Shown here: in pieces, positions 33,700-43,731 of the stretch | How positions within the stretch are numbered: position 1 is the stretch's first letter | How the letters are laid out: each line of letters begins with the position of its first letter | NCBI GenBank assembly: GCA_025618425.1 | Contig: CM046848.1 | Coordinates: 22,905,955-22,969,954, forward strand | Origin: Heliocidaris tuberculata | Taxonomy: Eukaryota; Echinodermata; Echinoidea; Camarodonta; Echinometridae | Direction: 5' to 3' | DNA: 64,000 bases | Translations under genes and position numbers: made by a program | The notes under the pieces: generated by a model | The model's database searches: none | Seen by the model: only the letters and a program-made list of their open reading frames with translations | Told to the model about the DNA's origin: nothing

Positions 33700-35130
33700 T
33701 GATCCGCAACGTTAATCCAGAGTGTTGACTATGTGACCATACTATGCTCACACAGATTTCAAAGTGTGTAACAAAATATAAAACACTGTGGTTATGTAAT
33801 CACAAAGTAAACGCATATTGTATGATCACATAGTAGAATTTTCTGTTATACATTTTCATATAGTTTATACTCTGTAAAAGACATTGTTACACAGTTTTCA
33901 CACTGTGTACCAAAGTGTAACACACTGTAGTGATAGAGAAACTCACAAAGTAAAAGGTTGATTGTATAATAACATGCAGAGTGGAGTTTCAACATTTTCA
34001 TTATATTAACTATGTGAAAACACCGTTTTCCCAGTTTTCACACTGTGTAACTACTGAACTAAGACCTGGTGTAACACACTGTGGTGATATAGGAAATCAC
34101 AAAGAGATCATAATCATACCATGACCTTAGAGTCGATTTTAAACTTTTTTCTTATTGTGATAACTATTTGACCACACTATGTTCACATTTTTCACACTGT
34201 GTAAAAAAGCGTGATCTATGGTTATACAGAAAAAAATAGAGAGAGAGAGAGAGATCGAGAGAGAGAGAAAGAGAAAAAAGCAAAGTATGATCATAGATTG
34301 CACTTCGATCACTTTAATGGTGCAGCTATGTGAAAACACAGTTTACACACTGTGCAAAAATTGTAACAACCATTTGAACACACTACTTTCAAAGTTTGAT
34401 AAACTGTCATGTAGAAAATCACAGAGAGAATACATCATAGTGTGACCACAGACTGCATTTGGACTACTGTGATAATCTGACCACGTGACCACACTCTCTT
34501 CACAGTTTTCACACTGTGTAACAAAGTGTAATACACTATGGTTATTGAGGAAATCACTCAGAGAACACACACAGCATGACTACAGATTGCATTTAGATCG
34601 CTTTGAGAGTCTATGTGACCATGATGTGTTCGCAGTTTTCACACTGTGTAACCAAGTGTGAACATATTTTGAATTGACTATGTGACCACACGGTTTCCAC
34701 CCTGTGAAAAATAAAAGTATAACATCCTGTGGTGGAGGAGAGAATCACAAATAGAACACATAAAAGTATGACCTCGGGACGGACTTTCAACTTTTTCCTA
34801 TTGTCATAACTGTGTGACGTCACTCTGTTCACATTTTTCTAATTTTGTAAGAAGGTGTACCACACTGTAGTGATAGGGATAAGTACACAGTGCGCAAATC
34901 AACGTATGACAACAGATTACAGTTAGATCGCTTTAATTGTGTGTATGAAAACACAAAGTGGATTTAAAAAAAAACACTCACATTTTTCGCATTGTGTAAC
35001 AAAGTGTAACACACTGTGGTGATTTATGGAGAGAATTACAAAGTGAAAACATCACAGATGACCATCGAGTGGATTTTTAAAACATTTTTTGTAATGTTGA
35101 CTATGTGTCCATATTGTTAAATCAGCTTCC
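33700..35130 (+). repeat. Satellite S1, about 130-165-bp diverged tandem array
   Basis: The core TTTTCACACTGTGTAAC followed by AAAGTGTAACACACTGTGG recurs near 33895, 34035, 34188, 34341, 34506, 34636, 34828 and 34984. Each is followed by GGAAATCACAAAGAG, CATAGTATGACCACAG, TTGCATTTAGATC and CTATGTGACCACAC. About nine copies, strongly diverged. Open frames across it are satellite translations. Confidence 0.88.
34232..34277. repeat. GA-rich microsatellite inside satellite S1
   Basis: GA repeat interrupting one S1 copy just after GTTATACAG. Confidence 0.9.
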
Positions 35131-36479
35131 ATAGTCGATTCCCCTTCCTTATTCATTCTCTTTTCATACTGTAAGTTTTCACACTAGGGACTCTATGATC
35201 TCCTTCCCATAGCGATTTTATTTTCATTTGCTGCTCCCATTGGATCTGAGTAGGTCAAAAATGGCAGAGACCTTCTTTGGTTTATTGAAGATTATGAAGT
35301 TCTTTTCGCAAAGATGGAACAAATTATAGTGCATGCCTGCATGTTTATAAATGAATAACATTTGTCAGTCTGATGTCAGTTCATGGCACCTGACTGTGGC
35401 TCACATTTTATAATGTATCTGCCTTTTTATGTCTTGTTCATTGATAAAAATCGAGTCCTTACAGCATGTACAGTGAAGATGATTAGTGCTTCCACGCAGC
35501 TTTTGGATGGAATGCGCTGATTTTTTTACCAAAAGTCGAGACGCTGGCAATGATTCATATGCCGTTTTGACGCCACTCAGATCTGTAATTGCCCGTAAGT
35601 AAGTCTGGACCACAGTATGTATGCCCGCGTTCTCTTATTAACAAAAAAATCTCGATCGCCGCGTTATCGTTGCATTCTAATTCACCGTACATTATTCATT
35701 GACTAACCCGGAGTGACCAGAAACGATCATGTGACAACACGATAACACAGTTTAGATACTTAAGATCTATATCGTCGTCTGCGTTTCAATCGATTTTGGA
35801 GGGTTTTGAGGTCGAGAGATTTTGATCGTCAGCGCGCGCGCTACGTTATCTCGATTTGGCCCACATCAAAACTGACCACAATGTATTAATTACAGAACCA
35901 AAAAAGAGGAAAAAAGAATATTGGAAAGATGCATTATTATGATAGCATTTTGCTTAAGATTTTTCACACAAAATAATGATCTTGATTGTAACAGACATAA
36001 TAACACACTGTAACATGGCGAAAAAAAGGGGGGAAACTGTCCATCACTGTGTGCACAATGGAACAGGCCTATTAACATGATAGATAACATATTGTCTGTG
36101 TTGGTTAGCCATAGGAGTTCTCTTCATAAATATATAATGAAAGTATATTTCTACGTCCCGAGAGCTATAAGGAAATAAATTGAACATGTGACTTACTATC
36201 TTCTGCTACTGATGAATGTTATTGCATTGGATCAAGCTATATATCACGACCCTACTTTTTTGTATCTGAATGTTTTTTGTTGAGCGCAATATCGGACTGA
36301 TACGTATCGTCTGCAGATGGAATGCAGCGAGAAAAATATCCACAAGGCTTGCTCGAAAGACTTCGTGTCTGCCTATTTATTACCAATCTTTATTGACTTG
36401 ATCTATATCATAAAATTGGACCTGTATTTTCCCCTCAAACAAAACTGTGATTTCTGCCTTAAAGCTATCGATATGAAAG
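35131..36479. other. Single-copy DNA, no gene seen
   Basis: A CpG-rich patch at 35810-35850 contains GCGCGCGCGC. No coding evidence. Confidence 0.5.
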
Positions 36480-36720
36480 GGGAAAAACTAGGTTGTGCGT
36501 TGGCGACTTCTATATGGCCCGCGCATAATGATTCGCGTCGGGAAATTTCGACTTTGTCAGGGTTCCCCTCTTTTTTTAATAACGAGCGTTGCCATGGCGA
36601 CGTCAATCAAAATTACATGCAGTGCTTGTGACGGGGGATTTTTCATTAAATTTGGTTCTGGTATCGGCGGGAAATCACCGATAGACTGGCGATATCGAGA
36701 AACAACGGTGATATAGGTGT
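36480..36720. promoter_or_regulatory. Candidate regulatory segment: RFX X-box, CRE-like and E2F-like sites
   Basis: GTTGCCATGGCGAC at 36588-36601 differs by one base from the RFX consensus palindrome GTTGCCATGGCAAC. It is overlapped at its end by GACGTCA (CRE-like). GGCGGGAAA at 36666-36674 is a strong E2F-type motif, and CpG is raised. RFX sites sit near the starts of cilia genes in animals; an X-box followed by a CRE is also known from MHC class II promoters. Function here is inference from motifs only. Confidence 0.35.
36594..36716 (+). CDS. Candidate 40-codon small ORF in strong start context
   Basis: The ATG is in a textbook vertebrate-type context, GCCATGG. The product starts MATSIKITCSACDGGFFIKF and ends at a TAG, with one CxxC pair (CSAC). 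There is no signal peptide, membrane segment or known family. The start context is also explained by the overlapping RFX-like palindrome, which contains GCCATGGC, so this may be coincidence. There is no other evidence of transcription or splicing. Confidence 0.12.
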   Translation: MATSIKITCSACDGGFFIKFGSGIGGKSPIDWRYRETTVI

Positions 36721-37305
36721 GTATGTGTGGATTGTGAGCCCGCGCTTTTGAGAAGAGTCCCTTTTCTGTGTACACTCACTTGCTGGTGATTAGTATCTCA
36801 TGCCTTTTTTTCTTTCCATCTCTCTCCTCCCGTTTTCTCCAGAGGAAAGTTTCGTCTTCGGCGCTGGTATAGCTATTCTGTCGATTTGGTTAAGATTTAC
36901 AACAAAAAATAATGAGTAAAGGTTGCTGACCTTACAACATTTAATGGATTCTATGGCCGGTATTCGTAAAAGCATACGGAATTTAGTCCGGGTTTAAGAA
37001 AGTAAATTTAGTCCATCAATTTATGGAGCGCCAAGTGTCAACATTGTCTTCACCCTGATGATTATGTAACTTAATGAATAAATGCTAGTGACAGCATATT
37101 TATTGCAATCGCATGAATGGAAAATATCTCCTTAAGTCTTTCATCAAATCAGCTAATTCCACAAACCAATTTAAGAAATTTCTTGAAAACATATCTCTTC
37201 TCGTAATAGTTAAACCCCTTCCATTTCTCTCAAACTTTATGCCTATAATCAATTTTGGTTCTATGTTATGTATTATTTATTTTGTAAACTCTGTGATATG
37301 CATGT

Positions 37306-37339
<34 letters not shown>

Positions 37340-37586
37340 TATTTTCTCTGTGTTTGATAAATTATTATTAATATTATTATTTTACTATTTTTTCTTTATC
37401 TTCACATAATATCAATAGCCATTTTACTCTGTTGAAACGCTTGAATTGTCTATACGACCTTCTTCCATTAGAAAAAAATATCAACTTTTTCTTCTCTAAT
37501 ATTCTATAATTATAAACCTTATACTATTTTTCTTTCAGATATAAATATATTGTAGGATTTTTCTCATGCGGGAAGGAGGATTATAA
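36721..37586. other. AT-rich DNA, no gene seen
   Basis: (TA)n run at about 37314-37339. Confidence 0.6.
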
Positions 37587-37587
37587 C

Positions 37588-37631
<44 letters not shown>

Positions 37632-37632
37632 C

Positions 37633-37717
<85 letters not shown>

Positions 37718-37733
37718 ATAGTAGGAGTAGTAG

Positions 37734-37787
<54 letters not shown>

Positions 37788-37838
37788 AAGTAGTAGTAGT
37801 AGTAGGAGGAGGAGGAGGAGGAGGAGGAGGAGGAGGAG

Positions 37839-37878
<40 letters not shown>

Positions 37879-38037
37879 AGGAGGAGCAGTAGTAGTAGTA
37901 GTAGTAGTAGTAGGAGGAGGAGCAGTAGTAGTAGTAGTAGTAGTAGGAGGAGGAGGAGGAGGAGGAGGAGTAGGAGTAGGAGGAGTAGGAGGAGGAGGAG
38001 GAGGAAGAGTAGGAGTAGTAGCAGTAGTAGTAGTAGC

Positions 38038-38083
<46 letters not shown>

Positions 38084-38172
38084 ATAGTAGTAGTAGTACT
38101 GTAGTAGTAGTAGGAGTAGTAGTTATTGCTGTTATTGTAGTAATGGGAGTAGTAGAAGTAATAATAGTAGTA
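37587..38172 (+). repeat. 586-bp (AGT)n array with AGG blocks
   Basis: AGT units throughout, with AGG-rich sub-blocks near 37803-37840 and 37945-38010 and scattered AGC, AAT and AGA variants. The Thr and Val runs on either strand are artefacts. It is the reverse complement type of the (ACT)n array at 39.9 kb. Confidence 0.98.
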
Positions 38173-38345
38173 CATATAGATTGTGGATAATAATTAACCC
38201 CACACCTCCTCTTAGCTCTTTCTCTCTAACTCTCTCTCTCTCTCTCTCTCGCACACTCATGCACACATTCACGTGTCTCTCGCCCACGTCCACACAAACT
38301 AACACAAACACCCACCCATCCACACACTCACATACACCCACGCAC
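38173..38345. repeat. CT-rich then CA-rich low-complexity DNA
   Basis: (CT)n at about 38226-38250 followed by imperfect CACACA sequence. Confidence 0.8.
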
Positions 38346-38529
38346 TCTCCGTCTTTCTCTCGTTCTCGTCCCTTTCTTGTGTATTATCCTTCCTCACACA
38401 ATGTCACGGTGCTTTCCTCTCTTCATTTCTTTTTCAAAAGAAAAGCTATCCCCCCCCCCCCTTCTTCTTCTTAAACTTTGTCTAAACGATGCGTGGGTAA
38501 AGAAACACCTTTGCCTCGAGACACATACG

Positions 38530-38770
38530 AAAAACGAGGCGAGTTGTATCAGAAAAAATGGGTAACGTCGAGCGTCGGGCGACAAGACCAGAACCGAGCG
38601 CTTCCCCGCCGGCAAGCAGCTGGGGGATGACGCGGACAAAAGAGCGCTCAGGGCTTACGGATCGCGCCCTGAGGGCCGCGCACGAGCGCGTACGTCCAAG
38701 CCCGGTTCGTGCACGGCAAGCACAAACCAAATAGACGAAACAGGGCACCACGTGACCAGGTAAACATACA
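38530..38770 (+). promoter_or_regulatory. CpG-rich islet with a short ORF and a donor-like site
   Basis: Among the most CpG-dense stretches of the window. It contains an E-box CACGTG near 38750 and a donor-like AGGTAAAC right after it. A 58-codon ATG frame at 38558-38734 has a good start context (AAAAAATGG); its product begins MGNVERRATRPEPSASPPAS and is Arg/Pro/Ser-rich with no known family. A 155-codon frame on the other strand is equally unrecognisable. It could be a promoter, a first exon or a decayed gene fragment. Confidence 0.3.
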
Positions 38771-38857
38771 CTGGTAGCCGCAAGTCTATAGAACTGATTA
38801 CAGAGAGGAGTTGAATTAAGATGCAAAACAAAATATAAGATGAGAGGAGATACAGCA

Positions 38858-38902
38858 TAAGAGAGAGAGAGAGAGAGAGAGAGGCGGGGGGGGGGGGGGT
38901 AA
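38858..38902. repeat. (GA)n-(G)n compound microsatellite
   Basis: GA repeat ending in about 13 G. Confidence 0.95.
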
Positions 38903-39878
38903 GGGAGCGACGAGAGGGGGAAATGATTAAGAAAGAACGTGAAAGGCATAGGCAGATTTAGGGGACGGGAAGTAAGGGGTATAAAAACATAAGGAAAACA
39001 TATTCAAGGGTAAAAGCAGCCCCTCACCCATCTGGGAACCTCGGGCATGATAGGAATGGCTTCTTACTCAACTATCCACTCATTTGGGCAGAAATCAAGC
39101 ATTTTTTCGTTGTATTAGTTCTCTGGCATAATATCATTCATTTTTATGCATGAGGTCTCATGTGAAATAGAAAATCATAAATTTTTATATGATTTTCTTT
39201 TTTTTCTTAATAATAATTACGTTTACTACCCTAAAAACTCATTCAAAGTAGCAATTTCTTCGTGCAAATGAAATTTTGGTACCACCACTTTCCATTATTT
39301 AAATTCAATCATGCGTGAAACATGAATGGTAAGTTGTGCATCAAATGAAAAAAGATAATCAGCGTTTTTCATACCTGTATGTGTCTCATCAAGGAAATAA
39401 TTTCAACCAGGGGACACACTTGTATATACAGAACAGTCATCTAAAAACGTCTGTAATTGACATAAGGGGGTTGCCAATTTGAGTTAGCCCACAAACTTCC
39501 CAGTGACTTACTGAACAATTCCATCACTCTATATACGGATTCAGCGGGAAACTGACCTCGGTAATGGCCCTAATTGATTATACATGAAGAGAAAGGAAGT
39601 TTAGCTCCCAGGTTTTGCGGACCCGTTGCGCAAGACCCACTTCACAGGGCTCCATTCCGATTGCGTTATTACCTGCGCTAATCAAGCCTGTGGATACGCC
39701 AGTAAAACAAAGCAATTCTTGCACTGTTCGTTCTGCATTCACTTGTTATATAATAATATACAACATTTATAAAGCGCTTAATACCATGTTTCAAAGCGCA
39801 TGGAAAGGTAAAGGAATGGAAAGGAGAGAAAAAACAGAAAAGAACATAAATGAACAAGTACATACAAATATGGTTTAC
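38903..39878. other. AT-rich single-copy DNA, no gene seen
   Basis: CATTTATAAAGCGCTTAATACC at 39763 onward resembles a SINE or LINE 3' end but is too short to classify. Confidence 0.5.
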
Positions 39879-39899
39879 AACTACTACTGCTACTACTAT

Positions 39900-39959
<60 letters not shown>

Positions 39960-39962
39960 ATG

Positions 39963-40016
<54 letters not shown>

Positions 40017-40019
40017 ATG

Positions 40020-40082
<63 letters not shown>

Positions 40083-40099
40083 ATGTACTACTACTACTG

Positions 40100-40154
<55 letters not shown>

Positions 40155-40157
40155 ATG

Positions 40158-40214
<57 letters not shown>

Positions 40215-40217
40215 ATG

Positions 40218-40268
<51 letters not shown>

Positions 40269-40271
40269 ATG

Positions 40272-40310
<39 letters not shown>

Positions 40311-40313
40311 ATG

Positions 40314-40368
<55 letters not shown>
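39879..40368 (+). repeat. 490-bp (ACT)n array with seven spaced ATG units
   Basis: The TAC repeat is interrupted by a single ATG unit, making the palindrome TACATGTA, at 39958, 40015, 40081, 40153, 40213, 40267 and 40309. Spacings are 57, 66, 72, 60, 54 and 42 bp, all multiples of three. Two TGC variants also occur. The Tyr/Met and Thr/Cys runs are not proteins. It abuts a LINE remnant on its right. Confidence 0.97.
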
Positions 40369-40620
40369 GATATGATTGCCTAAAGAGATAACTTTTAAGG
40401 GGTGACTTGAATGAATCTATGGTGGAGGCCTGTCGAATACAAATAGGAATATTGTTCCAGAGTTTGGGGGCAAGAGAAGAGAAGGCACGAGCGCAATAAC
40501 GAGTACTGGTAGGGAGATAGCTGGAGATTGGCAGTGGTGGCGGAACGAAGACGTCTAGTTGCTGAAAATACAAAATGCTGAACGGAGAGAAACAAAGTCT
40601 TGAAGGTAGGATGGAGCAAG
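40364..40620 (-). pseudogene. Non-LTR retrotransposon reverse-transcriptase C-terminal remnant
   Basis: On the minus strand one frame gives LAPSYLQDFVSLRS at about 40620-40579. After a stop and frame change another gives STRYCARAFSSLAPKLWNNI, PICIRQASTIDSFKSPLKSY and LF. This order, LAPSYL, then R-Y/T..RAFS..APKLWN, then IR.A....FKS.LK.YLF, is the conserved end of the ORF2 polyprotein of CR1/L2/jockey-type LINEs, which copy RNA into DNA at the insertion site. The catalytic palm and endonuclease are missing, and the reading frame is broken, so it is dead. Its stop codon is formed by the adjoining microsatellite, as if the array had replaced or grown from the element's 3' tail. The clade is not certain. 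Confidence 0.85.
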
Positions 40621-40732
40621 GTTGTGATCAATTTACTTGTTGTACCATATACCATTCTCACATGACACATCAAGAGCTGCGCCATTGACTGACGTAGAGC
40701 TACGCCAGGCAAATGACGCCTTGTGTGCATGA

Positions 40733-40870
40733 GGGCCCTGTTGCATAAAACTTGTCATCAATGACAAGTCGCAATAACTGTTATAAGCTACTGAAATCCT
40801 TGCATCTGATTGCTTGAGAGCAAATTTGTCAGTAAAAGTCACTGACAAGACACTTGATGAAACGCCCCAG
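40733..40870. mobile_element. MITE, GGGCCCTGTTGCATAAAAC family
   Basis: Left end GGGCCCTGTTGCATAAAACT then TGTCATCAATGACAAGT; right end on the minus strand GGGGCGTTTCATCAAGTGTC then TTGTCAGTGAC. The ends share GGGC, the TTGCAT/TTTCAT block and TGTCA-rich arms. Its outer end resembles the 31256 and 50485 elements, so the families may be related. Confidence 0.75.
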
Positions 40871-41184
40871 GCATAATTATTTCCTTTCAATGACAATTCT
40901 CTGTTACTTATGATAATCTATTGGTGGAGATCCGGGCTTGCTTTGCTCGATCGCAAAATTTAGAAACAGGTGAGTTGATATTCAAGCCGGCGACGTTAGA
41001 CGCCAGCCCCCATCTCCCTGGTGAAATTGTGCCCTGACGCCAATGTCTCCCCATCTTCTGACATCTCTGCCAGCATGGCCACGGGTTACAACGATTGTCG
41101 AAGTGAAAATGGTGCTCATAATGTTATAGGATCTATTACGACACGAACAGACCTTATTGAAATAGAATAGTCATGAGTAGTGTA
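40871..41184. other. Single-copy DNA, no gene seen
   Basis: A consensus-like donor (ACAGGTGAGT) lies at 40966 but no exon can be defined. Confidence 0.45.
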
Positions 41185-42030
41185 TACTGGTGTGAAATAA
41201 TGTGGAAGACCGTTTCCAAACTGGAGACATTTTCCACACTGTGACAGTGGTCGAGATCCTTTCTGCTTCTACACTGACTCTCTATATGTCCACAGTAACT
41301 CACACTGTGCCACATAGTGTAAACACAGTGTTTCATATTGTAGACAGTGCTTAAAATGGTCCAAATCCACCCTATTCCAACACTGTGATGCCTACAAACT
41401 GTGATTCTCCATGTGTCCACTGTAACGCAGTGTGAACACTGTGTTTGTACATTGTAGACAGTATTGAAATGTTCCAAATCCACTCTGTGCCAACACTGTG
41501 GTGCATAGTCCACACTGTTATTCCCCATGTGTCCACAGTGTATACACTGTGTTAAACAACTGTGAACACAGTGTTTCCACATTGTAGACAGTACTGAAAG
41601 GGTTCAAATCCACCCTATTCGAACACTGTGGTACATACACACTGTAAGTCAGCATGTGTCCACTGTATATACACTTTACACTTGTCACACAACCGAGAAG
41701 ACTGTGTGTCCACATTGTTGACAATACTGAAATGTTCCATATCCAACCTGTGTCAACACTATGGTACATACACACTGTAATTCGGCATGTGTCCACAGTA
41801 TAATATACATTGTGTCACACAACTGTAAACACAGTTTTTCCACATTGCAGACAGTATTGAAATGTTCTAAATTCACCGTGTGCCAATACAGTGGTGCGCA
41901 CACACTGTGATTCTCAATGTGACCAGTAACTCACACTGTGTAAAATTATAGTGTAAACACAGTGTTTTCACGTTGTAGACAGAATTAAAACTGTCATCAC
42001 ATCACCCCGTGATGTGATTACAGTGGTGTG
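41185..42030 (-). repeat. Satellite S2, 114-133-bp tandem array, inverted relative to S1
   Basis: The landmark ATTGTAGACAGTATTGAAAT recurs at 41337, 41451, 41581, 41714, 41844 and 41972. Each is followed by CCAAATCCAC, AACACTGTGGTG, ACTGTGATTCTCCATGTGTC and GTGAACACAGTGTTTCCAC. The reverse complement lines up with S1: CACAGAGTGGATTTGGA with CACAGATTGCATTTAGA, GTTCACAG with GTTCACAG, GGAGAATCACA with GGAAATCACA. The last unit ends in a 10-bp hairpin at 41996-42018. Confidence 0.85.
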
Positions 42031-42160
42031 TTAAAGGGCAATCCAACCTTGGTAATAAAATGATTTGTCTAAAGCAGGAAGATAAGAAAAATGGTGGTGA
42101 AAGTTTGAAAGAAATCGGACAAGGAAGACGGGAGTTATGGACGTTTGAAAAATGAACCTT
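42031..42160 (+). mobile_element. MITE arm, AAAGGGCAATCCAACC type
   Basis: TTAAAGGGCAATCCAACCTT followed by A/G-rich sequence with AAAGTTTGAAAGAAATCGG. It resembles the left arms of the AAAGTCCACCC family, but no right arm is visible. Confidence 0.5.
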
Positions 42161-42664
42161 CGGAAAAACGAAGCTTTGGAAAATCGAGTACCCCCTTCTG
42201 CTACACGTATCACCACCCCCCCCCCCCTCCCCCCTCTCTATCTCTCTCTCTCTCTCTCTCTCCCTCTCTCTTCCACTCTCACCTGTTTTCATCTATTTCA
42301 TTCTGCTGCAAAGCTCATTCCTCTTCAATCCCTTTCTCTCTTCCATTCTCATATAGTCCCCCCTATCTCTTCATCCATATATATTTTGGTATATTTACCA
42401 TTCTCTTTTGATTCTATCCCATTGAAAGCCAACTTGTATAATGCACACCCCTTTTTGACACAGATGTATAGGCTTTGGACTGCAAAGCCCGGGAAGTGAT
42501 TCCACCATTTTCCGCTTCAGCTTTTTCAACTCTCTTAATGAACGGTTTAATCTGATAATGGTTGGAATACCTTCGGGGTTCGCTTCGTGCTAAATTAAGA
42601 CGAATCGTCGTTTAACTAGCGCGAATTACTAGAATAATGCCTCTCCAATTCTATTACGTGCTCG
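42161..42664. other. C/CT-rich then single-copy DNA, no gene seen
   Basis: A C-rich run and (CT)n at 42212-42272. Frames there are low complexity. Confidence 0.55.
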
Positions 42665-42967
42665 CCACTCCTGCCGCAAGAGACTTAGTCTTCAGCGCAG
42701 ACTCTATCTTGACGCTTAAACACAATTCCATAAAGCCTTGAGCCGACCCTAACTTTGCTAGTCCCTGGCTGTGCAGTAGAGCGTGCCGTCTGCACAGTCT
42801 TACAGTTCAGACACTCTTGTGTACATTACGACTCACAAGAGTTTGCGCCTGCTTGCAGACTGGGAGCTAGTCTCCAGGTGCAGGCTCTAGTTGACACTTC
42901 ACAAAATTCCATGAAGCCTTGAGCCTAGCCCAACTTTGTCAGTCTCTGGCTGTGCTAGTACAGGGCC

Positions 42968-43163
42968 TTATACCTGAGTCATACCACCAAACCGACTCCA
43001 CCCCCGACTCCAAACCGACCAACTCTTAGCCATTGGGGGTAATGTCAATTTTTGTTCGGTCTGCTGTCGGCCTGCTGTCGGTCTGCTGTCGGTCTGCTGT
43101 CGGTCTGCTGTCGGTCTGCTGTCGTTCTGCTGTCGGTCTGGTTGGTGTGACTGGGGTATTATA
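42968..43163. mobile_element. MITE, CAGTCACACC family, copy 2, with internal 11-bp repeat
   Basis: Left end TTATACCTGAGTCATACCAC; right end on the minus strand TAATACCCCAGTCACACCAA. It shares AACTCTTAGCCATTGGGGGT and AATGTCA with copy 1 at 24145. TACAGGG flanks it on both sides (42959-42965 and 43162-43168) and the uninterrupted sequence is represented by T3 copy 1, so a 7-8-bp target duplication is likely. The interior carries an expanded TCTGCTGTCGG array. Confidence 0.87.
43059..43141 (+). repeat. (TCTGCTGTCGG)n, 11-bp array inside the MITE
   Basis: About seven units, nearly perfect. The corresponding place in MITE copy 1 has a diverged GGTCTGTTATCAGTCTGG, so the array expanded after the family was founded. 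Confidence 0.93.
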
Positions 43164-43225
43164 CAGGGTCCGGTCGACAGTCTCACAGTTCAGACCCCGT
43201 GTTAAAGATAAAGTTGAGTTCTGGT

Positions 43226-43731
43226 CATGAGAGTGAACTGTGAAAGAAACTGTCTCAAAGCAATTGGGAATTAAGGTTGATTATATAGCACATAAAAATT
43301 GGTGTATGCTGTAAGGTCTTGGAATCACCAAAGTGATAAGAAATTGACTCACTCCTGCTTAGAGTCACATGCACTGCACATAGAAATGTGTATAATTATG
43401 AGACTACACACAAATGTTCGGCCCGAACATTTCAGCTGTTTCTTGCCATATTTTGAATGTGAGAGCATTTGAAAAGCAGTCCTTTTCAGGGGACATATCT
43501 ACTATGATAATCCTCCAAACTAACATAAGAAGAATGAGAAAGCTCACAAATTATTTTTTACCTTTCCCAGAACTCAAGTTTCCTTTTAAGCGTTACAACT
43601 GACAAGGACTTGTGCCTGCAATCTATGGGAGCTGGAAGGCGGACCTTTCAGGTTTAATTTCGCCATTCCACATCCAACCATCATTTTCACTTCAGAAACG
43701 TTTGTAATAGTAAGTTATGCATAGTCCTTCC
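43226..43731. other. Single-copy DNA, no gene seen
   Basis: Possibly a second insertion within T3 copy 2 (see T3). No ends identified. Confidence 0.45.

Larger units (their letters stand above)
42665..43225 (+). repeat. Tandem repeat T3, about 180-bp unit, two copies
   Basis: ATTCCATAAAGCCTTGAGCC, AACTTTGCTAGTCCCTGGCTG, then CACAGTCTTACAGTTCAGAC in copy 1 match ATTCCATGAAGCCTTGAGCC, AACTTTGTCAGTCTCTGGCTG and ACAGTCTCACAGTTCAGAC in copy 2. Copy 2 is split by a MITE at 42968-43163. A further piece at 43603 (ACTTGTGCCTGCAATCTATG) matches the following part of the unit, so copy 2 may be split again. Confidence 0.85.

Noticed and set aside
37113..37409. Second LINE reverse-transcriptase C-terminus (FKKFLENI)
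   Set aside because: Only one weak motif matches and the rest is a TA repeat and AT-rich translation.
37564..38175. 203-codon Thr/Pro-rich frame, mucin-like
   Set aside because: It is the (AGT)n/(AGG)n microsatellite read on the minus strand, with no signal peptide or non-repeat domain.
39615..40383. 251- and 177-codon frames with Tyr/Met and Thr/Cys runs
   Set aside because: Translations of the (ACT)n array.
41154..42030. 142-, 92- and 72-codon Cys/His/Trp-containing minus-strand frames, zinc-finger-like at first glance
   Set aside because: The Cys and His positions follow the satellite S2 unit and the frames change between units.
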